Below, piece after piece: positions 63,989 through 64,000 of a stretch of DNA of 64,000 nucleotides. The notes below the pieces were generated by a model. That model was not told the origin of the DNA. It worked only from the letters and a program-made list of their open reading frames with translations, and did not search any database. Source of the DNA: Arenibacter echinorum (GTDB taxonomy: Bacteria > Bacteroidota > Bacteroidia > Flavobacteriales > Flavobacteriaceae); contig NZ_QLLN01000005.1 of NCBI RefSeq assembly GCF_003259375.1, positions 124,001-188,000 on the forward strand. Direction: 5' to 3'. A program made the position numbers and the translations under genes. Numbering within the stretch: position 1 is the stretch's first letter; each line of letters opens with the position of its first letter.

Positions 63989-64000
63989 AAAGCAGAACCA

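Overview
This window is chromosomal DNA from a member of the Bacteroidota, almost certainly a marine-type Flavobacteriaceae. The grounds are: housekeeping promoters of the Bacteroidota form (TTG or TTTG near -33 and TAnnTTTG near -7); an ECF sigma / FecR / STN-type TonB receptor cluster; SPII lipoproteins; many DUF families typical of flavobacteria; and a spc/alpha ribosomal block followed by carA, eno and gltA. The genus cannot be fixed from this sequence alone.

Layout. 1-3.7 kb: the end of an acyl-CoA carboxylase carboxyltransferase, tesB, two tiny membrane proteins and dinB behind a large dyad. 3.7-9.6 kb: queE, then an AT-rich island with a two-gene type II restriction-modification system (overlapping m5C methylase and PD-(D/E)XK nuclease), an acetyltransferase and a DUF502 protein, and a YdeI-type protein. 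9.6-19.6 kb: a secreted Gfo/Idh/MocA oxidoreductase, a small CxxC-rich module (thioredoxin-like, DUF2024, MarR regulator) whose three genes each carry the same dyad, an S9 peptidase, a HerA-like ATPase, a lipoprotein, an alpha/beta hydrolase and a VOC protein. 19.7-29.4 kb, mostly minus strand: a sugar isomerase, aldo/keto reductase and esterase, then FabV, a dipeptidase, an orphan histidine kinase, FolD, a four-helix-bundle protein enclosed by inverted repeats, and Ffh. 29.5-35.6 kb: an acidic repeat lipoprotein diverging from ECF sigma - FecR - TonB receptor. 35.7-42.9 kb: a HEAT/double-DUF1080 protein and a Gfo/Idh oxidoreductase, preceded by a membrane-anchored regulator with a periplasmic LamG domain and a cytoplasmic SARP-like domain. 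43-54.7 kb: argS, an unknown protein, a BCCT transporter, two deiminase-fold enzymes, gltA, a glycogen/starch synthase, eno and carA. 54.8-64 kb: rplQ back to rpsQ of the spc and alpha operons.

The most interesting items are regulatory circuits readable from sequence. (1) A 13-bp dyad lies in front of all three genes of the CxxC/MarR module. (2) An identical two-part ECF promoter, GTAGGGTATTTT-N9-TTGTT, lies in front of both the fecR-TonB receptor operon and the divergent repeat lipoprotein, while the sigma gene itself has a housekeeping -7 element. (3) A LamG-TM-SARP one-component regulator lies directly upstream of a sugar-oxidation operon whose promoter region carries two TTACCCC direct repeats at a 12-bp step. 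No rRNA, tRNA, CRISPR array, insertion sequence or prophage was seen.
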